Shown here: one piece after another, positions 8,973 to 17,882 of the stretch
Position numbering within the stretch: position 1 is the first letter of the stretch
Layout: every line of letters starts with the position of its first letter
Notes under the pieces: model-generated
The model's input: only the letters and a program-made list of their open reading frames with translations
What the model was told of the DNA's origin: nothing
Database searches by the model: none
Position numbers and translations under genes: made by a program
Source of the DNA: an uncultured Corynebacterium sp.
GTDB taxonomy: Bacteria; Actinomycetota; Actinomycetes; Mycobacteriales; Mycobacteriaceae
NCBI GenBank assembly: GCA_943914355.1
Contig: CALUBS010000012.1
Span: 1 to 64,000 of the forward strand
Reading direction: 5' to 3'
DNA: 64,000 bases

Positions 8973-9884
8973 CTAACCCCAGACGACATGCTCTTCATCA
9001 ACGGAAAAGCCTAGACGCTTGTAGGCCTTGAGCGCCGGTTCATTGTCCGCTTCCACGTACAAAATGACCCGCTGAGCCCCCTTTTCTACCATGCGGCGCA
9101 GGCCAATCTGCAGCAATGGTCCGCCTAATTTTTGGCCACGGTACGCCTCTGCAAGGCCCACCACGTAGACCTCACCAAAACCGGGATCTTCCTCGTCGTG
9201 CCACTTTGTCCAGTGGAATCCGGCAAGGGTCGGGTGCCCCTGCTCTTTCTCGTCCCAGAAGAACAAGACATCTTGAGGATCGAACCACTCGGCCTCCATG
9301 CCGCGGTGCAGGCGCTCTAAATCCCAGCCGCCTTGCTCTGGGTGCCAAGAAAAGGCCTCGTTATTAACACGCAGCCACTCCTGTTCCACGGTGTCCTTAC
9401 CCCACTTGTCCACTGCCTCGCTGTAATTGGCGGCCTGCAGCGGTAACTCGCCCACTTGTGCCGCGCTATCCAGATCCGCGCCATCGATACCCATGACCAC
9501 AAGGGTGCGGGTGACATTCAGGTCGCGGGAGTTAGCCAGGGCCTGGGCCGGCTTGCCATTGCCATGTGCCCAAGTCTCGAGGTTAGTGGTGGCGTTAGCA
9601 GTGGCATCGTAAAGCGCGGTGCCATAGCCTTTACCGCGATAGTCTGGGGCGATAAAAAGCTCCGCGGTGGAATCCTCGCGGCTCGATACGCCAATAGGGG
9701 CGCCGTCCAACCAGGCCACCAAGTGCTTGTGGTGCAAGCGCTCATCGCGCAGGCCGTTGAGGAATTGCTCTGAAAGCGGGGCGATGCCATCGGCCTTTTC
9801 CGCGTGCGCTGCTAGTTCTTCCAGGGTGCCCGCCAACTCTGGGGAGGCGGGGAGGTTTTCTTCGGTGATATTCATGGTGTCCAT
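8973..9884 (-). CDS. mshD: Mycothiol synthase (double GNAT acetyltransferase)
   Basis: Last step of mycothiol synthesis: acetylates the cysteine of Cys-GlcN-Ins with acetyl-CoA. The 303-residue protein has two GNAT folds, as in mycobacterial MshD. The N-terminal one has its acetyl-CoA loop at YRGKGYG (82-88). The active C-terminal one has FGEVYVVGLAEAYRGQKLG (236-254) and ends with ALKAYKRLGFSVDEEHVVW. I chose the ATG at 9884 because a TAGCCT hexamer lies 7 bases upstream, giving a leaderless message; ATG 9875 is possible. A longer reading frame to 10016 would run into the neighbouring gene and lacks support. It is divergent from the LmeA-like gene with 24 bases between. Confidence 0.9.
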   Translation of the reverse strand: MDTMNITEENLPASPELAGTLEELAAHAEKADGIAPLSEQFLNGLRDERLHHKHLVAWLDGAPIGVSSREDSTAELFIAPDYRGKGYGTALYDATANATTNLETWAHGNGKPAQALANSRDLNVTRTLVVMGIDGADLDSAAQVGELPLQAANYSEAVDKWGKDTVEQEWLRVNNEAFSWHPEQGGWDLERLHRGMEAEWFDPQDVLFFWDEKEQGHPTLAGFHWTKWHDEEDPGFGEVYVVGLAEAYRGQKLGGPLLQIGLRRMVEKGAQRVILYVEADNEPALKAYKRLGFSVDEEHVVWG

Positions 9885-9908
9885 GATACGTAGGCTAAAT
9901 TTGAAGGT
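9885..9908. promoter_or_regulatory. Overlapping divergent leaderless promoters, mshD and lmeA-like gene
   Basis: The whole intergenic region is 24 bases. TAAATT (9896-9901) sits 7 bases before the plus-strand GTG, and TAGCCT (minus strand, 9892-9897) sits 7 bases before the mshD ATG. The two hexamers overlap by two bases. Confidence 0.5.
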
Positions 9909-10733
9909 GTGAGTGTAGTCAAAGTCGACCGGCGCATTGTGCACGTCCTCATCCTGGTGGGCGTGGTCTTTGCTGGATGGGTGGCCGATGCCTGCGTGGC
10001 CATGCATTCTGAGCACAAGATTGCCCAGGAGGTAAAGGAGAACTCCCGGCTGGAAAACTCCCCTCAGGTGTATATCGGCGGCACCCCGTACCTGTTGGCG
10101 GCAGGCTCTAAAGAAATCCCCTATTTGCAGGTCAAGGCCCTCGACGTGGAGGTTCCCAAGCTGGGCATGGTCAATGCCTCGACCGTGCTGCGCGATATCA
10201 CCGTTACCCCTGAGCAGGTAGTAAACGGCGATATTGAAGGCGCACCAGTATCCACGTATTCGCGCGGGATCTCCCTGGACGGCGTTGCGCTGGGACGCCT
10301 TTTGGGCATTACCGATCTCTCCATTGCCAACCCGGATGATATTTCGCCCTCCGGCGGCGTTTCTGCCGAGGCGGAGCTTACCGGCACTCTGCCCGGCGAT
10401 AAGGAAAAATCCACCGCCATGGTCACGCTGCGGCTAGTGGGCCCGGAGTTTCGCATGGAGGTCTACGGCACCGATGATCCGCGCCTCAAGGAGGCGTTTT
10501 CCCTCAACTTCGATACGCGCGAGCTCCCCCTGCCGGCGCAGGCCACGATGGTAAGGCTGCAGGGCGGCACCATTTACTTTGAGGTCCAGCGCCGCAATAT
10601 CAAGGTCCAGATGGCCCAGCTTTCCCCGCTGGAAATCGAGGGTTCGGAGCAACGGGCCGTGGAAGAGGCCGAAAAGAAGGCGGCCGATACCGCCAATAAG
10701 GTAGGTCCTGCCCCAGATGAGGACGAATCCTAA
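9909..10733 (+). CDS. DUF2993 (LmeA-like) envelope protein
   Basis: DUF2993 proteins include mycobacterial LmeA, a periplasmic lipid-binding protein needed for normal lipomannan/lipoarabinomannan elongation. The 274-residue product starts with a hydrophobic segment (VHVLILVGVVFAGWV, about 12-26) that serves as signal or anchor. A beta-rich DUF2993 region follows, and the Ala/Glu/Lys-rich tail (AVEEAEKKAADTANK) may be helical. The GTG start has only one base after gaagg, so a leaderless start fits better. The stop interleaves with that of the converging kinase gene (4-base overlap). The family is likely; the exact role is inferred. Confidence 0.75.
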   Translation: MSVVKVDRRIVHVLILVGVVFAGWVADACVAMHSEHKIAQEVKENSRLENSPQVYIGGTPYLLAAGSKEIPYLQVKALDVEVPKLGMVNASTVLRDITVTPEQVVNGDIEGAPVSTYSRGISLDGVALGRLLGITDLSIANPDDISPSGGVSAEAELTGTLPGDKEKSTAMVTLRLVGPEFRMEVYGTDDPRLKEAFSLNFDTRELPLPAQATMVRLQGGTIYFEVQRRNIKVQMAQLSPLEIEGSEQRAVEEAEKKAADTANKVGPAPDEDES

Positions 10734-11767
10734 CGAAGGCGAATAAAGTCCCGCAGCACTTCCTGCACGGAGCGCTGGGCCACCTGCCGCCTGTCTTGCG
10801 GCGCGTAGACCTCAATGGCATCGGCCACAGAGGTCAGCGTTACATGGCGGAAGGTCCCCTCGGATTCGCCATCGGCCTGGAAGCGCTGCGGGGTATGGCA
10901 ATCGAGCTCGACGCGCTTGGCATCATCAAAGCCCAAGGTCTTTTCCTTCACCAGGCGTTTGAGCCAGCCGTGCTTATCGGCACCAAAGAGGTGCAGCAGG
11001 CCAATGACCCCACGCACGCCGCTGAGCTTCTCCAGCCCAAAAAGGGCTAGGCCCTCATCGAAGGAATTGCGCGGGTTGGTCACCACCGGCAAGGGGCCCA
11101 AGAAAGTCCAGGGGTTGGTATTAGAGGTAAATAAGAGTGGGAAGTCCTTCTTATGGAGCGTCTGCCCCAAACGGGATTCTGCGTACACCGTGATCTGCGG
11201 CGGGTTGCGGCGCGCGCGCAGCCAAGCCCGAATAGCCACGTTGAGGTAGCGCAGCGGGGTGGCGGAAAAGCCTTGTTCGCGGGCGCGGTCCACGCGTGCG
11301 AGGACGTCCGCGTCCATGCCAAAACCGGCGTTGACGGCAAACCAGCGTTCGTTCCAGGTGCCCAGGTAAATGGTGCGGCGCAGATCGCGCTCTAGCATGC
11401 GGGCCAAGACGTGGGTGGCCTCAACCGGCGTATTGGGAAAGCCGAGGGCGCGGACGAAGACGTTCGCGGAGCCGGTGGGAATGACGGCGAGCGCCGGGAC
11501 CTCGTGCGGGCTGGGGAGATCTTCACCGGCCGACCCCAGCAGGCCATTGACGATCTCATTGACGGTGCCATCGCCACCCACGGCAATGATGACATCATAA
11601 TCATCCCTGGTCAGCCCCCGGACGATGTCTTCTGCATGCCCTGGGTAATGGGTGAATTTCACCAATAGGTGCATGCCTTCTACGGCCCGCAGGGCGGGTA
11701 CGATTTGGCGAAAGAGCCCGTTGGATTGCGAGGTCGAATTGGGATTGGAAATCATCAGCGCATGCAC
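10730..11767 (-). CDS. Diacylglycerol kinase-like lipid kinase (DAGK catalytic domain)
   Basis: Members phosphorylate diacylglycerol or related lipids and recycle phospholipid intermediates at the inner face of the membrane. The 345-residue protein has the nucleotide-binding signature GGDGTVNE (64-71) and a second motif PTGSANVFVRALG (97-109), where other members have GTGNDFAR. The start is GTG at 11767, with TAGACT 8 bases upstream and no Shine-Dalgarno, which suggests a leaderless message. It is divergent from the nitrobindin-like gene and convergent with the DUF2993 gene. The substrate cannot be read from the sequence. Confidence 0.85.
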   Translation of the reverse strand: MHALMISNPNSTSQSNGLFRQIVPALRAVEGMHLLVKFTHYPGHAEDIVRGLTRDDYDVIIAVGGDGTVNEIVNGLLGSAGEDLPSPHEVPALAVIPTGSANVFVRALGFPNTPVEATHVLARMLERDLRRTIYLGTWNERWFAVNAGFGMDADVLARVDRAREQGFSATPLRYLNVAIRAWLRARRNPPQITVYAESRLGQTLHKKDFPLLFTSNTNPWTFLGPLPVVTNPRNSFDEGLALFGLEKLSGVRGVIGLLHLFGADKHGWLKRLVKEKTLGFDDAKRVELDCHTPQRFQADGESEGTFRHVTLTSVADAIEVYAPQDRRQVAQRSVQEVLRDFIRLR

Positions 11768-11820
11768 AACTGACTAGTCTAGTAGTTAAAGCACCCCCAG
11801 CACGACTAGGCTGGACGCCC
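11768..11820. promoter_or_regulatory. Divergent leaderless promoters, lipid kinase and nitrobindin-like gene
   Basis: In 53 bases, TAGACT (minus, 11776-11781) lies 8 bases before the kinase GTG, and TAGGCT (plus, 11807-11812) lies 8 bases before the ATG at 11821. Confidence 0.5.
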
Positions 11821-12516
11821 ATGAGCGAAAATACCGAGAACACCAATACCCCGAACGTCGAGACCGCCGCCGCGTCCCACCCGGAAAACACCTCCGGCGC
11901 GCTCAATGGCAATGACGCGGTCAACCAGGCCGCCGAGCAGTGGAAGGATGCGGCCAGCCACAATATCCCCGCCATCGAGCTTGGGGATGTCCCCGTCCCC
12001 GCAGATACCGCCAATCTGCGCCAGGGCCCTTCGCTGCACGATGGCCTGCTGGGGCTGCTCCCCCTCGTAGGCGTCTGGCAGGGCGAGGGCCAGGCCCACG
12101 ACACCGATGGCAGCGAATACACCTTTGGCCAGCAGCTGGTCGTCGCCCACGACGGCGAGAATTACCTGACCTTTAGCTCGCGCACCTGGAAGATCGATAC
12201 CGAGGGCAAGCCGCAAGGCCCGTCTACCCGTGAGACCGGTTTCTGGCGCATCTCCGCCAAGGATGAAATCGAGGTCACCTACACCTCTTCCACCGGCATC
12301 GTGGAAATCTTCTACGGCGAGCCCTTCAACGAGCGCGCTTGGCAGCTCGAATCCGCTTCCACCATGGTCACGGAGACCGGCCCGAAGAACCTGGGCCCCG
12401 GCAAGCGCATGTACGGCCTCATGCCCAATAACAACCTGGGCTGGGTAGATGAGCGCATAGTCGATGGTGAGATGCGCCCCTACATGTCCGCCGAGCTCAC
12501 CCGCATCGCAGGCTAA
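11821..12516 (+). CDS. Nitrobindin-like heme-binding beta-barrel protein (FABP/DUF1794 family)
   Basis: The family forms a ten-stranded barrel that holds ferric heme and is linked to NO/peroxynitrite chemistry. The 231-residue protein has a disordered acidic Asn/Thr/Glu-rich N-terminus of about 65 residues, longer than in most relatives. The barrel starts at LVGVWQGEG (82-90) and contains YTFGQQLVVAHDG, ETGFWRIS, and a C-terminal VDGEMRPYMSAELTRI. No signal peptide, so cytoplasmic. A TAGGCT hexamer 8 bases before the ATG suggests a leaderless transcript. Heme binding is inferred from the family. Confidence 0.8.
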   Translation: MSENTENTNTPNVETAAASHPENTSGALNGNDAVNQAAEQWKDAASHNIPAIELGDVPVPADTANLRQGPSLHDGLLGLLPLVGVWQGEGQAHDTDGSEYTFGQQLVVAHDGENYLTFSSRTWKIDTEGKPQGPSTRETGFWRISAKDEIEVTYTSSTGIVEIFYGEPFNERAWQLESASTMVTETGPKNLGPGKRMYGLMPNNNLGWVDERIVDGEMRPYMSAELTRIAG

Positions 12517-12524
12517 GCAGCTGG

Positions 12525-13394
12525 CTAAGCCCCTAGCGCGGCATCGATAAGGCCTCGGATTTCTTCCTCGTTATCCGGGGCTTTTAACGTTTTTTCATTC
12601 AGCTTGGTCACCCGCACCGCCACGCGCACGGAAGAGACCAACCACACCGAATCGGATTTTTCTAAGTACTCCACCGTCAGCGGCTTGGCCTTGCAGCGGT
12701 AACCGCGGTCCTGGGCGTAATCAAAGAGCGCTGCCTGCGTGGTGCCGGGCAAAATGCCGCGGCCGGCGGCGGTGCGCAGTTTCTTTCCCCGCACCGCCAC
12801 CACGGTGGAGGTAGCGCCCTCTAAGATTTCGCCGGTATCTGGATCCGTCAAGATGAGATCGTCGTAGCCCTTGTCCTTGGCCATGCGCAGCATCGCCATC
12901 GTCGCGGCGTAGTTGAGCGTCTTGGCCGGTAGCTCTTCGGCCACGTGCCACAGGCGCGGGCTCGTCATGACGGTGACGCCGGTGGCGCGTTGGCGCAGCG
13001 GGACATCGCCAAGCGGCTGCACCGTCACCCACGCGGTGGGCACGCCGGTCGAGGCCCGGCCGCGGGTATAGGTCCAGGTGCATTTGGCATCGGCAAGCTC
13101 GGTATCGGCGCCGCAATAATCCGCAATTGCCAGCCGGGTCGCCTCTTCCCACTTATTCATCGGCGGCTCCGGCAGGTCGAGCGCCCGCGCCGAATCGCGG
13201 AAGCGCTGCGCGTGACGAGCAAGGTTGGCCGCCTTCCCGTCCCGGACCAACAGCGATTCAAAGATGCCATCGCCGCGGGTCACGGCGGCATCATCGGCAT
13301 AGACCAGCGGCAGGGAGGGCGAATGCTTGCGCACCGACCCACCAAAAGGTTCCACGACGTAGATGACCGGCTCTTTTCGCGGGGAAGGTTTCAT
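12525..13394 (-). CDS. pabC: Class IV aminotransferase fold protein, aminodeoxychorismate lyase-like
   Basis: PLP enzyme of fold type IV. Aminodeoxychorismate lyase releases pyruvate to give 4-aminobenzoate for folate; branched-chain and D-amino acid aminotransferases share the fold. The 289 residues show GDGIFESLLV (41-50), PAKTLNYAATM with probable Schiff-base Lys158, and EGATSTVV (192-199) contacting the PLP phosphate. A 24-residue N-terminal extension is present. The ATG at 13394 follows CATAAT by 7 bases, suggesting a leaderless start. It is divergent from ygfZ, whose product binds folate, which makes PabC the favoured role, but an aminotransferase is not excluded. Confidence 0.75.
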   Translation of the reverse strand: MKPSPRKEPVIYVVEPFGGSVRKHSPSLPLVYADDAAVTRGDGIFESLLVRDGKAANLARHAQRFRDSARALDLPEPPMNKWEEATRLAIADYCGADTELADAKCTWTYTRGRASTGVPTAWVTVQPLGDVPLRQRATGVTVMTSPRLWHVAEELPAKTLNYAATMAMLRMAKDKGYDDLILTDPDTGEILEGATSTVVAVRGKKLRTAAGRGILPGTTQAALFDYAQDRGYRCKAKPLTVEYLEKSDSVWLVSSVRVAVRVTKLNEKTLKAPDNEEEIRGLIDAALGA

Positions 13395-13424
13395 ACGCTC
13401 GATTATGCCCTACCATCGGTAGAT
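13395..13424. promoter_or_regulatory. Divergent leaderless promoters, pabC-like and ygfZ
   Basis: The 30-base gap carries CATAAT on the minus strand (7 bases before the pabC-like ATG) and TACCAT at 13411-13416 on the plus strand (8 bases before the ygfZ GTG). Neither start has a Shine-Dalgarno. Confidence 0.5.
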
Positions 13425-14489
13425 GTGAGTTATTCTTCGCCACTTCTTCAACGCGCCGGTGCCGCCGAGCACCAGGACGCGACTGTACTCGATGCCCAAG
13501 GTGTGGCCTGGCACTATGGCAATCCCCTCGGGGAACAGCGTGCGGCCGAGACCAGGACCATCGCCATCGACCGCTCGCAGCGCCGCGTGCTGCGTGTAAG
13601 CGGGGCTGATGCGCCGGGATTTCTTAATAACCTGCTTTCGCAGAAGCTTGACGATGCCCCCTCCGGCTTCTCCGCCGGCGCCCTCGACCTGGATATCCAA
13701 GGCCACATTTTGCACCACATGGATATCACCCGCGAGGGCGAGGACTTCTACCTCGATCTGCCCGCCGCGCAGTTCGAATCCGCCCAGGACTTTTTTACCA
13801 AGATGGTCTTTTGGTCTGAGGTCACGGTCGAGGAAGCAGACATCGCCATCGTGACTTTGCTGGGTGAGGCCGATATTCCTACCCCACCCACCGTGGCTTT
13901 TTCCCGCGAGGTGCTATGGCCGGGAATCAAACGCATTGACCTGGGTATTCCGCGCGAAAAATTGGTGGAATCCATGGCTGACCTAGAGGCAGAGGGCGCG
14001 CGCTTGGCTGGGCTCATGGCCTTTACTGCCGAGCGCGTGCGCGCCCGCGAGCCGGAGCTGGCCGCCGACTTGGATAAGAAATCCATCCCGCACGAGGTTC
14101 CGCAGTGGATTAGCCGCAGCGATGCCGACCCCGCCCACGTGCACCTGAATAAGGGCTGCTACCGCGGCCAAGAAACCGTGGCGCGCGTGGAGAACCTGGG
14201 CCGCTCTCCCCGCCTCTTAGTGCTCCTCCACCTCGACGGATCCGCGCCGGAGCGGCCGAATGTGGGCGATGACATTTCATTTAATGAACGTAAGGTAGGT
14301 CGCATCGGCACCATCGTGGATGACTGCGATTTCGGCCCCATCGCCTTAGGCTTGGTCAAGCGTTCTGCGCTGGATGCAGGCACATTGGATATCGGCGATA
14401 CCGCGGCGTCCATTGATGCCTCCTCCATCCCCGAAGATGAGGGCCCCAAGGCCGGGCGCGAGGCGGTAAACCGGCTGCGCGGGCGATAG
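13425..14489 (+). CDS. ygfZ: YgfZ/GcvT-domain folate-binding protein
   Basis: YgfZ (IBA57-like) uses folate to help build or repair certain iron-sulfur clusters. The 354-residue protein has the GcvT-like fold and the family signature KGCYRGQE (243-250) with its conserved Cys. IPHEVPQW and a C-terminal barrel follow. I use GTG 13425. The open frame extends upstream over the divergent aminotransferase gene, but that part is antisense and has no initiation signal, while TACCAT lies 8 bases before the GTG. Pairing with a pabC-like gene is consistent with a folate link. Confidence 0.88.
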   Translation: MSYSSPLLQRAGAAEHQDATVLDAQGVAWHYGNPLGEQRAAETRTIAIDRSQRRVLRVSGADAPGFLNNLLSQKLDDAPSGFSAGALDLDIQGHILHHMDITREGEDFYLDLPAAQFESAQDFFTKMVFWSEVTVEEADIAIVTLLGEADIPTPPTVAFSREVLWPGIKRIDLGIPREKLVESMADLEAEGARLAGLMAFTAERVRAREPELAADLDKKSIPHEVPQWISRSDADPAHVHLNKGCYRGQETVARVENLGRSPRLLVLLHLDGSAPERPNVGDDISFNERKVGRIGTIVDDCDFGPIALGLVKRSALDAGTLDIGDTAASIDASSIPEDEGPKAGREAVNRLRGR

Positions 14490-14629
14490 ATTTTCCACTC
14501 ATCGGGGGCCGGTGCGGAATTTTTTCGTCACACGCGCTATTGTGTCTTACAGGAAGATACACAATTGACAAGCCGATGGGGCGCCCAAGAATCCCTGGAG
14601 CGCCCTACTAGCCCAAGGGGGTCATGCAC

Positions 14630-14827
14630 ATGGGACGCGGACGCGCTAAGGCAAAGCAGACCAAAGTTGCACGCCAGCTCAAGTACAACTCACCCGAGAT
14701 GGATATCGAGTCCCTTCAGCGGGAACTCGCTGCTCAGCAGGAGGGTGACTCCCACGACTACGAAGAGGATGATCCCTACGCCGAGTATGTCGACGAATGG
14801 GATGAGGACAACGACGACGAGCGCTAA
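14630..14827 (+). CDS. DUF3073 small acidic/basic protein
   Basis: A 65-residue actinobacterial protein of unknown function. The basic head MGRGRAKAKQTKVARQLKY is followed by a very acidic tail (DYEEDDPYAEYVDEWDEDND). I start at ATG 14630: aaggggg lies 8 bases upstream, whereas the in-frame ATG two codons earlier is only 2 bases from it. It sits alone between ygfZ and a strong terminator. The charge split suggests nucleic-acid or ribosome contact, but nothing in the sequence proves it. Confidence 0.85.
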   Translation: MGRGRAKAKQTKVARQLKYNSPEMDIESLQRELAAQQEGDSHDYEEDDPYAEYVDEWDEDNDDER

Positions 14828-14854
14828 TCTTCCGCTCGCCGGATAGATCCACAA

Positions 14855-14887
14855 AAGGCCTTAGGTTTTAACCTAAGGCCTTCCTCT
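14855..14887. terminator. Terminator between DUF3073 gene and purM
   Basis: A near-perfect 28-base palindrome (14855-14882), aaggccttaggtt and its complement, followed by cctctt. It lies between the converging DUF3073 and purM genes and may serve both. Confidence 0.8.
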
Positions 14888-14892
14888 TGTAC

Positions 14893-15945
14893 CTAGAAGT
14901 TGGAGTGTTCGCCGTGCATGATAACGCGCGGTTCTTCGCCGTCTGCTTCGCGGACGCTGCCCAGCTCCCACGCATCGATGTGGCGGGCGGTAAGCATGGC
15001 CAGCGCGCGGTCACGGTCCTCCGGGTTGACCACGGCAATCATGCCCACGCCCATGTTGAAGGTCTTTTCCATCTCTGCCAGCTCAACCTTGCCCATGGAA
15101 GAAATGAGCTTAAAGATCTGGCCCGGATTCCACGTGGAGCGGTTGACCTCAGCGCTCAGACCCTCTGGAATAACGCGCTCCAGGTTGCCGGCCAACCCGC
15201 CGCCAGTAACGTGGCAGAAGGTGGATACGGAGCATTCCTGCGCCAGCGCTAGGCATTCCTTGGCGTAGATGCGGGTGGGTTCCAAAAGCTCCTCGCCTAG
15301 CGGGCGGCCGAGCTCTTCCACATAACCATCTAGCGGCATGCCCGCCTGCTCCAGCAGGACGTGGCGCGCGAGCGAATAGCCGTTGGAGTGAAGCCCAGAT
15401 GAGCCCATGGCGATGAGCACATCGCCCTCGCGCACGTTGTCTGGGCCCAACACGCCATCGGCCTCGACCACGCCGACGGCGGTGGCGGAGACGTCGTATT
15501 CGTTCTCCCCCATCATGCCTGGGTGTTCCGCGGTCTCGCCGCCGAGCAGAGCAGCGCCTGCCTGCACGCAGCCCTCTGCAATGCCCTTAACTACCTCGGC
15601 TACCTTTTCCGGCACGACCTTGCCCACGGCAATGTAGTCCTGCAGGAAAAGCGGCTCGGCGCCGCAGACGACTAAGTCATCGACGCACATGGCCACCAGA
15701 TCGATGCCGATGGTGTCGTGCTTATCCATGGCCTGCGCCACGGCGAGCTTGGTGCCCACGCCATCGGAGCCAGCCGCGAGAATCGGTTCCTTGTAATCGC
15801 CCAGCTTGAATAGCCCCGCAAAGCCGCCGAGGCCTCCCATGACCTCCGGGCGGGTGGCGCGCTTGGCGTGTGGGGCAAATAGGCTTACCGCGCGGTCGCC
15901 TTCTTCGATATTGACGCCGGCTGCGGCGTAGGTGTTGTCACTCAT
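14893..15945 (-). CDS. purM: Phosphoribosylformylglycinamidine cyclo-ligase PurM
   Basis: Fifth step of purine synthesis: ATP-dependent closure of FGAM to AIR. At 350 residues it is standard length. The N-terminus contains SDGVGTKL (60-67), DLVAMCVDDLVVCGAEPLF, and GGETAEHPGMM of the ATP/substrate site. It lies 25 bases downstream of purF on the same strand and is surely co-transcribed with it. The terminator palindrome follows directly after the stop. Confidence 0.96.
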   Translation of the reverse strand: MSDNTYAAAGVNIEEGDRAVSLFAPHAKRATRPEVMGGLGGFAGLFKLGDYKEPILAAGSDGVGTKLAVAQAMDKHDTIGIDLVAMCVDDLVVCGAEPLFLQDYIAVGKVVPEKVAEVVKGIAEGCVQAGAALLGGETAEHPGMMGENEYDVSATAVGVVEADGVLGPDNVREGDVLIAMGSSGLHSNGYSLARHVLLEQAGMPLDGYVEELGRPLGEELLEPTRIYAKECLALAQECSVSTFCHVTGGGLAGNLERVIPEGLSAEVNRSTWNPGQIFKLISSMGKVELAEMEKTFNMGVGMIAVVNPEDRDRALAMLTARHIDAWELGSVREADGEEPRVIMHGEHSNF

Positions 15946-15970
15946 GTTTCTAGAAGTTCCTTAGAAGTTT

Positions 15971-17467
15971 TTATTCGGTTCCGAGCAGGGTGCGCACGGC
16001 ATCGGCATTGGGGTTTCCTGCGGGAAGACCAAGGGGATATTCGCCAGAGAAGCAGGCGGTGCACAGCTCGGAGCGGGGCTGTTCGGTGGCGGCGACCATT
16101 TCATCGATGGAGACAAAGCCCAAAGAGTCAGCGCCGATGGTCTCGCAGATGGTGGAGCAAATCTCGTCCGGATCATCGGACGGGCTGGCATTGGCAATGA
16201 GCTCGCCGGGCGAGGCAAAGTCGATGCCATAAAAGCACGGCCACTTCACCGGCGGGGAGGCGATGCGCACGTGGACCTCGGCGGCGCCGGCCTCGCGCAA
16301 CATGCGGATAAGCGCGTGCTGGGTATTGCCGCGCACGATGGAATCATCCACCACGACGAGCTTCTTGCCGTCGATGACCTCGCGCAACGGGTTGAGCTTT
16401 AACCGGATGCCCAGCTGGCGCAGGGTCTGCGTGGGCTGAATAAAGGTGCGGCCCACATACGCGTTTTTCACCAAGCCGTGGGCGAAGGTGATGCCGGATT
16501 CGCGGGCGTAGCCCACCGCGGCCGGGTTGCCGGATTCCGGTACGGGGATGACCAGGTCTGCATTCTCAACTGGGTATTCGCGGGCCAAGCGGCGGCCGAT
16601 CTCCACGCGGGAGGCGTTGACGGAGCGCCCCTTGATATCGCTATCCGGGCGGGCCAAGTACACGTACTCGAAAACGCAGCCGCTGCGCTTGGCGGGCGCG
16701 AAGTTTTCAGAGCGGATGCCGGCCTCATCGATGGCGACGAGCTCGCCCGGCTCGATTTCGCGAATAAATTGCGCGCCGCAGATATCCAGCGCGCAGGTTT
16801 CAGAGGCAACGACCCAGCCCTTGGCCAGTCGGCCCAGCACCAGCGGGCGCACGCCTTGCGGGTCGCGCGCGGCGTACATGGTGTGACCATCAGTAAAGGT
16901 CAAGCAGAATGCGCCCTTCACCCGCGGCAGGAGCTCGCGGGCGGAGTCGAAGACGGAGGTGGTGTCATCGACGCCATCGGCAAGCAGCATGGACAAACAC
17001 ATCGAGTCAGAAACCGATTCCTCGTGCGGCTTAATCAGGCCGCGCTCGACGGCCTCTGCACGCAGCTCGAGGTAATTGACTAGGTTGCCGTTGTGGCCCA
17101 AGGCAATGTCCACGCCCGTCGAGGAAGTGGAAAACATTGGCTGCACATTGGACCATTCCTTGCCGCCGGCCGTGGAATAGCGCGTGTGGCCCACCGCCAC
17201 GTTGCCGGTTAAGGCAGAAAGGGTCGATTCATCGAAAATATTGGCCACCAGGCCCATGTCTTTGAAGACGACGATGCGGTCATCATCGCCCACCGCAATG
17301 CCGGCGGCTTCTTGGCCGCGGTGCTGGAGAGCAAAAAGGCCAAAGTAGGTAAGTTTGGAGACTTCCTCCCCGGGAGCCCAGACGCCAAAGACGCCACACT
17401 CTTCGCGGGGTTCCTCCTCGTTACGATCGTCAAGGTCAGTGATACTAGGAGTATGTACTTCTACCAC
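15971..17467 (-). CDS. purF: Amidophosphoribosyltransferase PurF
   Basis: Commits PRPP to purine synthesis using glutamine. The 498-residue chain has a 23-residue propeptide before Cys24 (REECGVFG), the N-terminal nucleophile freed by self-processing. The PRPP loop is VVVDDSIVRGNT. Four Cys in SGCVFEYVY, KWPCFYG and LCTACF match the [4Fe-4S] ligands of the Bacillus-type enzyme. The GTG start is preceded by TAATAT with a 7-base gap, overlapping the stop codon of the sterol-carrier-like gene, so purF probably has its own leaderless promoter besides read-through. purM follows. Confidence 0.96.
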   Translation of the reverse strand: MVEVHTPSITDLDDRNEEEPREECGVFGVWAPGEEVSKLTYFGLFALQHRGQEAAGIAVGDDDRIVVFKDMGLVANIFDESTLSALTGNVAVGHTRYSTAGGKEWSNVQPMFSTSSTGVDIALGHNGNLVNYLELRAEAVERGLIKPHEESVSDSMCLSMLLADGVDDTTSVFDSARELLPRVKGAFCLTFTDGHTMYAARDPQGVRPLVLGRLAKGWVVASETCALDICGAQFIREIEPGELVAIDEAGIRSENFAPAKRSGCVFEYVYLARPDSDIKGRSVNASRVEIGRRLAREYPVENADLVIPVPESGNPAAVGYARESGITFAHGLVKNAYVGRTFIQPTQTLRQLGIRLKLNPLREVIDGKKLVVVDDSIVRGNTQHALIRMLREAGAAEVHVRIASPPVKWPCFYGIDFASPGELIANASPSDDPDEICSTICETIGADSLGFVSIDEMVAATEQPRSELCTACFSGEYPLGLPAGNPNADAVRTLLGTE

Positions 17468-17480
17468 GGCGTTTATATTA
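17468..17480 (-). promoter_or_regulatory. -10 element of purF
   Basis: TAATAT (minus strand, 17475-17480) 7 bases before the purF GTG; no Shine-Dalgarno is present. The hexamer includes the TAA stop of the upstream gene. Confidence 0.5.
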
Positions 17481-17882
17481 GCGCGTTGGGCCGTCGAAAA
17501 CTAACGGAATGATGGGCAACCACTGTGCAATCTCCCCTGAACGCGACCCGGAAGCATCGATGCGACCTGTGTTTTTGACCTCGTCCCAGTCCGTGACACC
17601 GGTGGCCAAACGCAGCCAAGTCTCCGCATCCATTTCCACCACATTGGGTGGGGTGCCGCGCGTATGACGAGGGCCTTCAATGCACTGCACCGCAACAAAT
17701 GGGGGTACGCGCAGCTCCACCGAGTGCCCCGGCGCGTCGGCCTCGAGGGTGCGGGCGGTGCGACGGACGGCATCGGCAAGCAGGGCCCTGCCTGGCTTTT
17801 GTTGCCCATCCGGGTCCTGAATCCAATCCTTGATGGCGATGACGGCCGCGCGCGTGGCGGCGGGATCTACGGGTTTAGGCAT
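17478..17882 (-). CDS. Sterol-carrier-like (SCP) family protein
   Basis: A small cytoplasmic protein of the bacterial SCP2-like group often found just upstream of purF in actinobacteria; its ligand and role are unknown. The 134-residue product has an N-terminal helical part (DPAATRAAVIAIKDWIQD), a central beta region with VELRVPPFVAVQC, and METWLRLATGV-like sequence DAETWLRLATGVTDWDEV typical of SCP folds. ATG 17882 is preferred because TATGCT lies 6 bases upstream; GTG 17888 is the alternative. It ends 10 bases before purF, so read-through is likely. Confidence 0.75.
   Translation of the reverse strand: MPKPVDPAATRAAVIAIKDWIQDPDGQQKPGRALLADAVRRTARTLEADAPGHSVELRVPPFVAVQCIEGPRHTRGTPPNVVEMDAETWLRLATGVTDWDEVKNTGRIDASGSRSGEIAQWLPIIPLVFDGPTR

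Noticed and set aside
12945..13424. 160-codon upstream extension of ygfZ
   Set aside because: It lies antisense to the aminotransferase gene; promoter and start evidence point to GTG 13425.
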